Source: Mariniblastus sp964414815 (GTDB lineage Bacteria > Planctomycetota > Planctomycetia > Pirellulales > Pirellulaceae). Taken from it: DNA of 64,000 nucleotides. The stretch covers positions 5,108-69,107 of the forward strand of contig CAYPXY010000020.1 of the NCBI GenBank assembly GCA_964414815.1, read 5' to 3'. Position numbers and translations under genes: made by a program. The notes beneath the pieces are model-generated. The model made no database searches, was not told the origin of the DNA, and was given only the letters and a program-made list of their open reading frames with translations. Below are positions 34,731 to 43,824 of the stretch, piece after piece (position 1 is the stretch's first letter; every line of letters begins with the position of its first letter).

Positions 34731-35618
34731 TCAGAACTCGAATAGGACTGTCTCTCCTGCACTTTTGGTGCCCAGGGCCTGCATCGTTGCTTCATCGATG
34801 CTGTAGGGAATCAAGTGAACCGACCCATCGGCCAAGCCAAAATGGGCGCCTGATGGATGATAACTCCAGAAATGGAGTGTGTCACATTGTTCGTTGCGAC
34901 CGGGACCGAAGCGATAGGGCCCGGGAGGACAATTTTCCAGATGCGACAAGGATGGGTTCACTTCAGCCACACCCAGCGTGACATCAAGCATGGTGCCGCT
35001 AGCATACCATCCTCCATACCAGAAGTCGGCAGAGGGCGGTCGTTCCCCAATCATCAGTGTGTTCGACTGCCCATCGGTAATCTCAGCCAGAAAAGTCGGT
35101 CGACCATAAGTGAAAACTCCATCTCGAGTTGTATGGTTCGTTCCGCTGATCCCCAGATAATTGGTGCAGGCAACGAAATGGTCTTGATGAGTCCAATGGG
35201 CCTGGCCAGATACCGGATCGCTGGGACAGCCCAGTAGAGGCAATACCGTACTCAACCCACGATGTAGTTGAGGTACAAACACGAACGGATCGTGTTGTTG
35301 ATAGTCTTCGATGGCCTGATTCCATACCGATGACTGTTCCATAAACGGCAAGGTCCGGGTGATCCAGGTCATAAGGAAATAAGGTCTGTTGTTTGACACG
35401 CCAACCGGTAAATGCCCATGGGTCGATTCATAGCTCATCAAGGCCAACGACAACTGACGAACCTGATTCGAGCACGTTGTGCGGCGTCCGGCCTCACGAA
35501 CCATTTGTACCGCTGGCAACAGCATGGTAGTTAGAATCCCAATGATGCCGATGACGACCAACAGTTCGATCAATGTAAAACCCAACCTGGGTGTTCTGAA
35601 TCGCAGTCTTCGTGTCAT
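34731..35618 (-). CDS. DUF1559 prepilin-like protein
   Basis: 295 residues from the ATG at 35618, with AAAGGTGAAG upstream. A longer frame would run over the next gene and is rejected. The N-terminus has the type IV prepilin/pseudopilin signal RLGFTLIELLVVIGIIGILTTMLLPAV with Glu at +5. The rest is DUF1559 (TCSNQVRQLSLALMSYESTHGHLPVG ... and FGLADGSVHLI near the end). Very many such proteins occur in planctomycetes; their role is probably surface or pseudopilus-like. It follows the next gene by 88 bases and may share its transcript. Confidence 0.95.
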   Translation of the reverse strand: MTRRLRFRTPRLGFTLIELLVVIGIIGILTTMLLPAVQMVREAGRRTTCSNQVRQLSLALMSYESTHGHLPVGVSNNRPYFLMTWITRTLPFMEQSSVWNQAIEDYQQHDPFVFVPQLHRGLSTVLPLLGCPSDPVSGQAHWTHQDHFVACTNYLGISGTNHTTRDGVFTYGRPTFLAEITDGQSNTLMIGERPPSADFWYGGWYASGTMLDVTLGVAEVNPSLSHLENCPPGPYRFGPGRNEQCDTLHFWSYHPSGAHFGLADGSVHLIPYSIDEATMQALGTKSAGETVLFEF

Positions 35619-35706
35619 TTCTTCACCTTTGCATTCGATCTTAATCGCAACCGTTTCCACCCGCATCCGCATTGATTTGTTTTGTGGGAGAATCTGTGAA
35701 GCCATT

Positions 35707-36675
35707 TTAGGATCGCTGGCTGTGGCGCCAGTAAAGGAACAAACCCATTGCCAGGATACCGACTGCAATTCCAACCGTCAATTTTTTTGAGAAACGGGTT
35801 GGTACTATAGGCTCTGGTAACCCATAAAAATCCAAGTAACACTCTTGTTGGTCGGGGATCCGGGGAACGGCGTCGAACTCTCTTTCATAAACGTTGCGAG
35901 ATCCCGCGCCTGGACTACCTTCGGGAATCGCAGCCGCCTCGGTTTGCCAAAGCGGATATCCTTCAAACTGAATCCATTTAGAGAATTCCTTGGTTCTGGT
36001 GGTTTCTGGATATTCAATGTGAACAAACTCAGGAAAAAAACCATTTTCCCTCGACACGGTGATTTTAACCGTTTTGATTTTCTCATCTACATTTTTAAAG
36101 GTCAATTCAAATCGTTGTGCGCCATCGATGGAATCGAGATCGATCGCGGACCGTTCCGAGCAGTTGCGTAACTTCTGGACGGGCACAAAATCAAACAAGG
36201 TTCCCCACGCCCAATTTCTTATGGGTTTTGTAAGTTCTTCGTACTGTGGTTCGGTGTAGATCGCGACGGTGTCAACGTACCAGTTTCCATCAGGCTTTTT
36301 TCGGATCGTGGCGGCATATCCAGGGTTCATCAGCGACTTAATCTGATCTTCCGGGAACAAGCCGCCTTCGCTTGGCAAAATATGGGTGGTACTCACGCCA
36401 TATCTTCCGTCCGTTTGAAGGGTCCAACGCATCGTCAGATTGGTGGGGGACGGTGGAAACTGCTTAGAAGTTATTTGAACCCCGCCGACTTTGGAAAAGT
36501 CCTGTTGGCATTTTGTCCAGGAATCAAAAGCGGCATCAAAATCAAAACTCTCGAACGCCACCGGCCTTTGGGCTTGAGCCACCCTGCAACTGAATACAGC
36601 ACACAAGAAAATCAGGAAGCAAAGACCGGGGTCTACATTCCAGCATGTGCTGGACGAACGTGCTTGAATTCCCAT
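35707..36675 (-). CDS. Exported protein with C-terminal membrane anchor
   Basis: 322 residues, with GAGGTAAG upstream of the start. A signal peptide ends near VAQA-QR. The body has no motif I recognise. A single hydrophobic helix (LTVGIAVGILAMGLFLYW) near the C-terminus is followed by RHSQRS, so the protein is probably anchored with the body outside. The DUF1559 gene follows it. Function unknown. Confidence 0.85.
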   Translation of the reverse strand: MGIQARSSSTCWNVDPGLCFLIFLCAVFSCRVAQAQRPVAFESFDFDAAFDSWTKCQQDFSKVGGVQITSKQFPPSPTNLTMRWTLQTDGRYGVSTTHILPSEGGLFPEDQIKSLMNPGYAATIRKKPDGNWYVDTVAIYTEPQYEELTKPIRNWAWGTLFDFVPVQKLRNCSERSAIDLDSIDGAQRFELTFKNVDEKIKTVKITVSRENGFFPEFVHIEYPETTRTKEFSKWIQFEGYPLWQTEAAAIPEGSPGAGSRNVYEREFDAVPRIPDQQECYLDFYGLPEPIVPTRFSKKLTVGIAVGILAMGLFLYWRHSQRS

Positions 36676-36851
36676 GTTGTTCTTACCTCAAAACCTTGAA
36701 TGAAACGACGCCGTAAATATCCTCCTCAAGCAACCCAATTTAAAAAATTGTATTTTTTTTTTACACAAATGAAAAGGCATTTTCGATGAAATTTGCCGGT
36801 ATAAAATCAAGTAACTTCACACCCTCGAAGAACCGATCTAACATCCAGACT

Positions 36852-38567
36852 CTACTGCCGGGCGATTCGAATGCCGCACCAGGCGAAGAAGATGGTCATG
36901 AGTGGGCTGATCCAGTTGAAAAAGCAATACGGAGCATACTCCAGGGCATTGATTCCAAGCGTGGCCCCCGCAAAGGCGCCGCAGGTATTCCAGGGGACAA
37001 GCACGCTGGTCACCGTACCCGCGTCCTCCAGCGTTCGGCTCAGATTTTGCGGAGCCAGCCCGCGTTCTTCAAACGTTTTCCGGAACATTCTGCCTGGCAC
37101 AACGATGGCCAGATATTGATCGGATGCGGTCAGGTTCAGCACCAGGCAACTAGTGGCCGTGGTTGCGATCAATGACCAGGTTGAACGGGCGAAAATTAAT
37201 AGCGACTGTGTGACTCGCTGGAGCAATCCGGTCGCTTCCATCACACCTCCGAAGGACATGGCACAGAATACAAGCCAAACCGTATTCAACATTCCATACA
37301 TCCCACCGGACTCCGAAAATTTGGCGGCAGCCAGTTTTGCCTCCAGTTCAATCATTTGCGAAGTCGATCGTATCTGGCCCTTGGGCAACGCCTCAAGTTC
37401 TTCCGCAGTGAGTTCAGGGTTTTTCAACTGTTCGCGGGCGGCAGCAAGTTTGAGCTCATCGAGTTCTGATTTCCATATCGAGGTGTACTCGTTGGGGATG
37501 ACCGCTATTTCGCCCGCCATAGTGTTGATCACCGCTCGATAGGCTTTTTTGAGGGATAGCAACATTCGGTTTTTGTTGGGTTCTGATCGCTCGTTCTCCG
37601 CTGGAACGATCAGATCTCCTGCAGCATTGTCCGCTCCGGCAGCCTCGTTGGAAGCGACTTCCGCAACGGGTACGATGCCGGAAACGGTATCGATCACTTT
37701 CGGCTGAAACGCCACCGCGAAGGCGGCTCCCAACAAGGTACCGACGAAGAGCGCCATCAACGCATCGACTCGCATCATCACCATGACCAGCACCGCTAAT
37801 GGAACCAGAAACAGAATCGGCGAAATATAGAAATAGTCGCTGATCACGTTTTGCAGGGCCTCGATTTGTGTGATCGTGGTGTCCGACGATGAGGAGAACC
37901 CGATCGCGAAAAAGATTCCTGTGGCAATCACAAGGCTGGGGACGGTCGTATACAACATGTAGCGGATATGAGTAATCAACTCCGTTCCCGCCATCGCCGA
38001 GGCCAGATTCGTGGTGTCAGAAAGCGGTGAAACTTTGTCGCCAAAATAGGCGCCGGAGATAACAGCCCCCGCTGTATAGGCGGGGTCAATCCCCAGCGCA
38101 TGACCGATCCCCAGCAGCGCTACCCCCACCGTTCCCATCGTGGTCCAGGAGCTTCCGGAGGCTAACGAGACAATGGAGCAGACGATGACCGAAGCGCCCA
38201 GAAAAACCTTGGCATTGAGAATGTCCAGCCCGTAGTAAATCATCGCGGGAACAATGCCGCTGATGACCCAAGTTCCGATCAGCGAACCGATAACCAATAA
38301 AATCAAGATGGCGGTCAAGGCAGAGTGGATACTGGTTTTGATACCCTCCATCATTTTTGAGAATGGCACCCCCAGAGTCATACCGACGACGGCGGCTACG
38401 GCTGCGGCCAGCAAGAGCGAAATCTGGTTGGCTCCTTCCGTCGCTGTGTCCCCATAAACGGCGACAGCAACCGCCAGCAAGGCAATGAGCGCCGTCAGAG
38501 GAATCATGGCCTTCCAAAGCGGGATGGAACTGACAAAGGCCGGCGTGAGTTCTTCGGGAATGTTCAT
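36852..38567 (-). CDS. NhaC family Na+/H+ antiporter
   Basis: 571 residues with about 11-12 membrane segments. Conserved NhaC stretches are seen: SLASGSSWTTMGTVG, ISGAYFGDKVSPLSDTTNLASAMAG (the Asp/Thr-rich ion site) and LNLTASDQYLAIVVPGRMF near the end. It exchanges Na+ for H+ in the cytoplasmic membrane, fitting a marine organism. About 100 residues (roughly 300-400) are hydrophilic and form an extra loop before the segment GMYGMLNTVWLVFCAMSFGG; this loop is larger than in typical members. Confidence 0.93.
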   Translation of the reverse strand: MNIPEELTPAFVSSIPLWKAMIPLTALIALLAVAVAVYGDTATEGANQISLLLAAAVAAVVGMTLGVPFSKMMEGIKTSIHSALTAILILLVIGSLIGTWVISGIVPAMIYYGLDILNAKVFLGASVIVCSIVSLASGSSWTTMGTVGVALLGIGHALGIDPAYTAGAVISGAYFGDKVSPLSDTTNLASAMAGTELITHIRYMLYTTVPSLVIATGIFFAIGFSSSSDTTITQIEALQNVISDYFYISPILFLVPLAVLVMVMMRVDALMALFVGTLLGAAFAVAFQPKVIDTVSGIVPVAEVASNEAAGADNAAGDLIVPAENERSEPNKNRMLLSLKKAYRAVINTMAGEIAVIPNEYTSIWKSELDELKLAAAREQLKNPELTAEELEALPKGQIRSTSQMIELEAKLAAAKFSESGGMYGMLNTVWLVFCAMSFGGVMEATGLLQRVTQSLLIFARSTWSLIATTATSCLVLNLTASDQYLAIVVPGRMFRKTFEERGLAPQNLSRTLEDAGTVTSVLVPWNTCGAFAGATLGINALEYAPYCFFNWISPLMTIFFAWCGIRIARQ

Positions 38568-38893
38568 TCAGGTCTTCTTCTGCGTGTGATGAAATGTGAA
38601 CCGTCATTGTCCGACTTTGAGCAGTCTGGCTTTTGCATCGGCCCAAGTTGAAATGGTCGTTTTATTCCCCATAGTATCGTGACTGGGAGTGACCAAGTCA
38701 ATTCTTGAGTCGTGAACGGGTACTTCTTTCTTGACCTGACTGGCAGTAGTAAAAAATCAGATTACAATCAACGTTCTGGCTTGTCGTGAACGGTTGCCAA
38801 TAAACATCCTCCTCCATCCTCTGAGATTGCTGCCACTTCCAAACCAACGCAGTTCAAACGACTCTTCAATCCGCAGGTAGAAAATCCATAGCA
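38568..38893. other. Intergenic region with GTCGTGAACGG direct repeats
   Basis: 326 bases between the divergent NhaC and M64 genes. GTCGTGAACGG occurs twice, near 38708 and 38783, about 75 bases apart, and matches the CCGTTCAC ends of the elements at 26959-27234 and 44869-45062. Probably a decayed element. Nothing coding was seen. Confidence 0.55.
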
Positions 38894-40165
38894 ATGAAAA
38901 CGCAATACCGGTTATCCCAATGGTTCGTCAAGGCAGCTTTCCTTTTGCTTGGAGGGTGCAGTATCGGGAATATCGATGCCCAAACGCTCACCACGGTTGT
39001 CAATAACGGGGCTCCCTCGAACCGAGCCGATATCGTTTTCATTGGTGACGGCTATCAGTCTCATGAACTGGGAACCACCTATAGGTCGCATATTGAGTCG
39101 ACCTTGGATCACATGTTCGTGAATTCGCTCTCATCTCCATTCAATCGCTATCGAAACTTTTTCAACGTACATGCCGTCAATATCGCAAGTAATCAATCCG
39201 GTGCGGATGATCCCATCAACAACATTTATGTGAATACAGCACTCGATGCCAGTTATCGATGGGACGGTGTCACTGACCGGCTGTTGTATTTCAGTACCAG
39301 CAAGGCGAATAGCGCGGTCAACGCAGCGCTCTCGGGTTCTGGAATTGACGTCGATATGCGAGTGGGATTGGTCAATCACGCGAAGTATGGAGGTGGAGGA
39401 GGACAGTGGGCTGTCTACTCAGGCGGGAATGCTACGGCGCGTGAAATTGCACTTCATGAGATCGGACATTCGTTTTCGGGATTGGCAGACGAATATTTCT
39501 ATGATCCCGACGCCACCTATACCGGAGGCGAGTTGTCTCAGTGGAACGTCACGAATAACCCGAACTCCGGAAAGTGGGATCGTTGGGTCGGATACAACGA
39601 TCCCACTACAAACATCGGCCCTATCGGCTACTACGAGGGCGGTCGATACTACGCAAAAGGAATTTGGCGGCCATCAGACAATTCCAAAATGCGTGCCCTG
39701 GATCGTCCCTTTGACGCGATCAGTCGCGAAAAAATTATTTACGATATTTACTCACACGTCCGTCCGCTTGACTCCTGGCTTGACAATTCCAGTCTGTTGC
39801 TGGATCCGGAATATCTTTGGGTTTCGTCCGTCGATTCGGACGTGATCAAGGTCAAATGGTACCTCAACGGCGAGTTCCTGAATCGGTTTGGTGAGGACCT
39901 CAGTCTTGCGTCGCTGGGATTGACAACCGGTACTTATGAAATCTCTGCACTGGCCTACGACGAGATCTTGGACTATTCATTTTCGGGTGGATCCATGGAT
40001 TGGTGGCGATTGGATTCTTCGAGATTGCAACAATCGGTTTCATGGAACGTTTCCTGGACCGCGATCCCTGAGCCTGGCTCCGCCTTCACGATCGTGCTGC
40101 TGGCAGGAATGATGTTTTATCGAGTGCGTCCTAAAATGAAATCAAATTTTGCCCCAGGCGAATAG
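38894..40165 (+). CDS. M64-type metallopeptidase with PEP-CTERM tail
   Basis: 423 residues. Signal sequence with a GGCSIG lipobox-like site at about C22. The zinc motif is HEIGH (H188, E189, H192) followed by SFSGLADEY, as in the IgA-peptidase M64 family. The N-terminal ADIVFIGDGY is also typical of that family. The C-terminus has the sorting signal IPEPGSAFTIVLLAGMMFYRVRPK (IPEP at 391-394), which would be processed by an exosortase. The last 49 bases overlap the convergent histidine kinase gene tail to tail. Confidence 0.9.
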   Translation: MKTQYRLSQWFVKAAFLLLGGCSIGNIDAQTLTTVVNNGAPSNRADIVFIGDGYQSHELGTTYRSHIESTLDHMFVNSLSSPFNRYRNFFNVHAVNIASNQSGADDPINNIYVNTALDASYRWDGVTDRLLYFSTSKANSAVNAALSGSGIDVDMRVGLVNHAKYGGGGGQWAVYSGGNATAREIALHEIGHSFSGLADEYFYDPDATYTGGELSQWNVTNNPNSGKWDRWVGYNDPTTNIGPIGYYEGGRYYAKGIWRPSDNSKMRALDRPFDAISREKIIYDIYSHVRPLDSWLDNSSLLLDPEYLWVSSVDSDVIKVKWYLNGEFLNRFGEDLSLASLGLTTGTYEISALAYDEILDYSFSGGSMDWWRLDSSRLQQSVSWNVSWTAIPEPGSAFTIVLLAGMMFYRVRPKMKSNFAPGE

Positions 40166-41805
40166 TCGGGATCCAGCAAAACGTTTCCGCCATGATTTTG
40201 AGCGATCCGCCAAGCCTTGGATAGCCCGAACCCCAGCCCGCGGCCGGCTTCACGCCCCGAAAAGAATGGATCAAACAAATGCGACTGAATCGAAGCCGGT
40301 ACACCTGGCCCGGTGTCGGTAACGGAAAAGCGGATCGAATCTTGAGTGGGACGATCGACTCTCAGTTCGATTTGATTCGAATCCTTTCGCTGACTTGATC
40401 CCTGAATCGACTCGATCGAGTTTCGTATCAGTGCCCTCAATGCGACCGTTAGTTGTTTTGGATCACATTCCACCGTGGATAGCCCCGGTGCGATGCGAAT
40501 CCTGAACGGAATTCTGCATGATGGGCTGGATTCCGCTTTTTCATCAAGCGTAGCAAGTACCTGGCGATTGAGTTCGCAAAGAAACTCTCTCAGGTCCACG
40601 ACTTCAAAATGGGGCTGGGGCGGGTTCGCAAACAGCATCAAGTCCGAAATCATCTCGTGTGTTCGGATGGCCTGCTCGTAGATGATTGCCAGTTTGGCTC
40701 GTTTCTCAAGATCGGTCTCATTTTCGATCAGGGTCTGTGCTCGGGACGCAATATTGGCCAGCGGGTTATTGATTTCGTGGCTTGCTCCGTAGGCCAGTTG
40801 TTGCAGCGCACTCATCTTGGCCTGAAGTAGACAGCGCTCGAAGTGATCAGGCTCTGCCACAGCGACACCCGCCTCAGTAGTCTGCGGCTGGCCAGGTGGA
40901 AATCCCAACCCGAAGCGTAAGCGAGGGATAAAACGCGGTCCCTCGCTTACGCTTCGGGTTAAGATGGGAATATGATCAACCGTGGTACCCGAGGTTTCCA
41001 CCCGCTCAGTCTCTGGTACCTGGAGTTGGGAAAGCCAGAATCTGGCGACGGGCCTGAGTCGATCATCGTCTTTCCAGTTGCGAACTGCTCGTTTGATCAG
41101 GCGTTTGGGCAAATCTTCCGAATCCAGGAGGGAGACCTGAAAAAAGTCGGCGAGCACATTATCTACCAAGAGGGCTGCTACACCGGAGTCGTCGGCTGGG
41201 CTGGTGGATTTCTCTGCGATCACTGTTGATAGCTTTGGAATCACAACCCGAAGCGTAAGCGAGGGATAAGGCGAGGGACCGCGTTTCTTCCCTCGCTTAC
41301 GCTTCGGGTTATGATTTCCACCTGCCCAGTCTTCGGTCGTGATCTGCTGGAGCCATAGCCGGAGAAATTTCAGTCGCTTGACTGGGTTTCTTTCACGTAG
41401 AAAACGTTTGAGGGGTCGTTTCCAAATTGAACGACCCCTCATCGCAGGTTCGGTGTTGCTGTGGTCCATTGAATGGTAATGACTCAGCTCGTTGAGAAGC
41501 TTCGCGCGATCGATGTCCAGCCAATCAGCCGTTTCCGAAAGAGACTCAGGCGAACGATGGTGTTGCTCCCGAAATCGCAACACCGAATGAGCCAGTAACG
41601 CTGGGTTGAGCGCCAACAAATATTCCAGCGGTTGCCGTGATTCTTCGGGCAACTCTTCTGCGTCCGTGCATCCTGGGAAGACTTTATTGCAGTCCGCTTG
41701 TCGATCAAGCGACAACAAATACAAAATGTCGGATGCCGGACAGGGAAACACCAGGGTGTACTCCCGGTCGGCATGTCGAAAGGCAACGGGTGGGAGAGAC
41801 AGCAT
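40117..41805 (-). CDS. Sensor histidine kinase carrying two in-frame palindromic repeat insertions
   Basis: 562 residues. The phosphorylated histidine H343 lies in HEINNPLANIASRAQTL. The ATPase domain holds ALIRNSIESI (N box), DTGPGVP and GLGFGLSKAW, so the kinase core is complete. The N-terminal ~155 residues are soluble and of unknown sensing type. Two long-form palindromic repeats are read through in frame: residues ~159-204 (NPKRKRG ... SLTLRV) and ~266-306 (TRSVSEG ... PRLRFG). Both lie in the linker before the HisKA domain. It follows the response regulator gene (53 bases) and is probably its partner. No membrane segments, so it is cytosolic. Confidence 0.9.
   Translation of the reverse strand: MLSLPPVAFRHADREYTLVFPCPASDILYLLSLDRQADCNKVFPGCTDAEELPEESRQPLEYLLALNPALLAHSVLRFREQHHRSPESLSETADWLDIDRAKLLNELSHYHSMDHSNTEPAMRGRSIWKRPLKRFLRERNPVKRLKFLRLWLQQITTEDWAGGNHNPKRKRGKKRGPSPYPSLTLRVVIPKLSTVIAEKSTSPADDSGVAALLVDNVLADFFQVSLLDSEDLPKRLIKRAVRNWKDDDRLRPVARFWLSQLQVPETERVETSGTTVDHIPILTRSVSEGPRFIPRLRFGLGFPPGQPQTTEAGVAVAEPDHFERCLLQAKMSALQQLAYGASHEINNPLANIASRAQTLIENETDLEKRAKLAIIYEQAIRTHEMISDLMLFANPPQPHFEVVDLREFLCELNRQVLATLDEKAESSPSCRIPFRIRIAPGLSTVECDPKQLTVALRALIRNSIESIQGSSQRKDSNQIELRVDRPTQDSIRFSVTDTGPGVPASIQSHLFDPFFSGREAGRGLGFGLSKAWRIAQNHGGNVLLDPDYSPGAKFDFILGRTR
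40888..41009. repeat. Long-form palindromic repeat inside the histidine kinase gene, copy A
   Basis: The ends CTGGCCAGGTGGA (40888) and TCCACCCGCTCAG (to 41009) resemble the ends of the copy at 45081-45200, and GAATATGATCAAC recalls its GAATATTATCAAC. The core hairpin (40908-40962) has CCCGAAGCGTAAGCGAGGG and its inverse. It is fully open in the kinase frame. Confidence 0.85.
41196..41329. repeat. Long-form palindromic repeat inside the histidine kinase gene, copy B
   Basis: Ends CTGGGCTGGTGGA and TTCCACCTGCCCAG. The left half (ATCACTGTTGATA) matches the intergenic copy at 19893-20014 closely. The core 41245-41312 carries a small extra GGCGAGGGA duplication. Read in a different frame from copy A, still without a stop. 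Confidence 0.9.
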
Positions 41806-41858
41806 GTTAAATTCGCATCTGACCCGCTGCCCGACAATCCAAAAACCAAAAATCCAAA

Positions 41859-42452
41859 CTAGCTCGCTGCGGCTTCCTGATCTTCCATTTCCAGCATTTC
41901 ACAGCAGCGTCGGATCAAATCTTCTACTTCGAACGGTTTGTTCATGAAATCATCGGCTCCGGCAAGCCGCAAATCATCGATCTTGTTTTGCTCGACCATG
42001 CCCGAAATACAAATCACCCGAACCGACTTCATCGTGGGATCGTTCCGCACTCGTTGGCAGACTTCCTTGCCATTGATGTCCGGCAGCATCACATCGAGAA
42101 CCACCATTTCCGGGCGAAAATCCTTGACCAGCATCCCGGCACCGAATCCGTTGTTCGCCGTACGAATGTCCCAGCGACCATCGGCTGTGAATGCATCCAC
42201 CATCAAGTCTACCAGTTCCTGATCGTCATCCACGATCAACAAGCGATGCTTTCCATTTTCAAGAGCATCGGTGGGGATTCCGTTCTCTTTCATGAAGGCA
42301 TAGAGCTGCTCGCGGGGAATGCGACGAAAACGGCTTCCGGGAACTCGGAACCCTTTGAGACTGCCGTTGTCAAAACAGCGAATAATGGTTTGCTGGCTGA
42401 CTTTACAGATTTTTGCGGCTTCGCCCGTCGTGAAGACCGTTTTATAACTCAT
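41859..42452 (-). CDS. Response regulator with N-terminal excisionase/MerR-like DNA-binding domain
   Basis: 197 residues from the ATG at 42452, with GGGAGAGG at proper spacing; a longer frame lacks support. Residues 1-60 form a helix-turn-helix of the excisionase/MerR type (TTGEAAKICKVSQQTIIRCFDNGSLKGFRVPGSRFRRIPREQL). Residues ~68-190 are a receiver domain with the acidic cluster DDD at 75-77, phospho-acceptor D120 in MVVLDVMLP, and a lysine in MNKPFE. The order (DNA-binding first) is the reverse of normal regulators. The kinase gene follows after 53 bases. Confidence 0.92.
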   Translation of the reverse strand: MSYKTVFTTGEAAKICKVSQQTIIRCFDNGSLKGFRVPGSRFRRIPREQLYAFMKENGIPTDALENGKHRLLIVDDDQELVDLMVDAFTADGRWDIRTANNGFGAGMLVKDFRPEMVVLDVMLPDINGKEVCQRVRNDPTMKSVRVICISGMVEQNKIDDLRLAGADDFMNKPFEVEDLIRRCCEMLEMEDQEAAAS

Positions 42453-42904
42453 GACCATCCTCTCCCTAGGTGGTGAAACCAACCTCAAAACACGAGGTAG
42501 CGGCTTCGTTCGTTCAGTTTGAATTGACGAAGACTGGGTTCTTGAATCGTGCGGTCGAGCTTCTTCATCCGGCAAAGATTCGCCAAGATTCCCTACAAGA
42601 GTCTTTAGCTTGTCTCACTGACCGTGTTTACCGATTTCAATCAAATTGTGGATTTGATGCAATCAGCAACGTCAACCGAATTCGCCACGCTGACCAGGAT
42701 TACCAATCTTAACTTACTGCCGATTATAGCGAGCTGGAAAAGCTGGTCAAGATTGATTGAAACTGCGTAAATCACACAAGAATCGCTTGTTCGCTTTCGA
42801 TGTTCTCGCTAAACTTCGCCCGAAACCAGGCGAGAATTTGAAGAGATTCGGGCTCATTTCATTTTTCTAACAAACCTTCCATTGCATCTTTTGATCCCCA
42901 AACA
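42453..42904. other. Intergenic region, no gene seen
   Basis: 452 bases between the divergent response regulator and lipoprotein genes. It should hold both promoters. No repeat of the main families and no credible coding frame was found. Confidence 0.5.
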
Positions 42905-43801
42905 ATGGCCTTCACATCAGTTCATCCCCATTTCACCCGGCTGCTTCGACGATCCGGCGCTCTCTCGTATCGCTGCAGTGCGGAGCGGGTGGCTTGCGGA
43001 ATGGTCGTGTTCCTGCTGGTCCTGATCCAGTCAACGGGTTGTGCGGTGAAGTCCCAGCGTGGAGCCACCGAGCAACTCTTACTTTCGGACGCCGTGGATC
43101 AGGCAATTGGCGGAATCGACTTTTCAGTGCTGGCCGGGAAAAGCGTCTTTCTGGATACTTCCTATATCACCCGAGCCAACGGTCCCAACATCATCAACTC
43201 GGATTACGTCATCAGTTCGATCCGCCATCAGTTGACCGCCGCGAGTTGTATGATTCAGCCGAAGCGTGAGGATGCTGAAATCGTGGTCGAACCTCGCGTG
43301 GGAACCCTTGGCACCGATGGCAACGAAATTATTTACGGGATTCCAGCCTCGGATCTAGGAAAAGCCATGACCGCAGCCTCGGCTTCGCCGGTTTCGTTGG
43401 GGTTGCTGCCGGAAGTGTCTTTGGGACGTCGGCATTCCCAGCACGCGGTCGCCAAGGTGATTGTTTATGCGTATGACCAACAGACATTGGAACCGATTTG
43501 GCAATCCGGCATTGCCAAGGCCGAAAGCACCAGTCGTGATACGTGGATTCTCGGAGCCGGCCCCATCCAGAAGGGCACTCTCTACGAAGGCACTCGCGTT
43601 GCGGGTAAGCGGCTCGAAGGTTCGCCCATCGATGACTTGCAGCGAGTGGTCGCTGACGAAGATACCAAACGAATGCCGCTCAAGTACGAATCGCCGCGCC
43701 AGTTTTCAAGTTTTGGAAAGCCCAACGCATCCTCCGAGGAGCCAGCGAGTGAACCGGAGGTTCAGCCTGCCGGACATACGGAAGAGGGTGATGGGGGATA
43801 G
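42905..43801 (+). CDS. Lipoprotein, DUF6655-like (tentative)
   Basis: 298 residues. A basic N-terminus and a hydrophobic stretch (MVVFLLVLIQSTGC) end in a lipobox with cysteine about residue 46. The mature part (SDAVDQAIGGIDFSVLAGKSVFLDTSYI ... VISSIRHQLTAASCMIQP) resembles, from memory, planctomycete lipoproteins labelled DUF6655; treat the name as tentative. A C-terminal region rich in E and P is probably flexible. The stop codon TAG leads straight into GTTGTCA heptamers. Confidence 0.75.
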   Translation: MAFTSVHPHFTRLLRRSGALSYRCSAERVACGMVVFLLVLIQSTGCAVKSQRGATEQLLLSDAVDQAIGGIDFSVLAGKSVFLDTSYITRANGPNIINSDYVISSIRHQLTAASCMIQPKREDAEIVVEPRVGTLGTDGNEIIYGIPASDLGKAMTAASASPVSLGLLPEVSLGRRHSQHAVAKVIVYAYDQQTLEPIWQSGIAKAESTSRDTWILGAGPIQKGTLYEGTRVAGKRLEGSPIDDLQRVVADEDTKRMPLKYESPRQFSSFGKPNASSEEPASEPEVQPAGHTEEGDGG

Positions 43802-43824
43802 TTGTCAGTTGTCAGTTGTCAGTT
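43801..43824 (+). repeat. Heptamer tandem repeat at the lipoprotein stop codon
   Basis: Three units of GTTGTCA (43801-43821) and a partial fourth. The G of the TAG stop is the first base of the array. The convergent nnrD gene ends at 43819, inside it. Confidence 0.92.

Noticed and set aside
35619..35774. N-terminal extension of the DUF1559 protein
   Set aside because: It would overlap the preceding gene, and the prepilin signal plus a strong ribosome site support the start at 35618.
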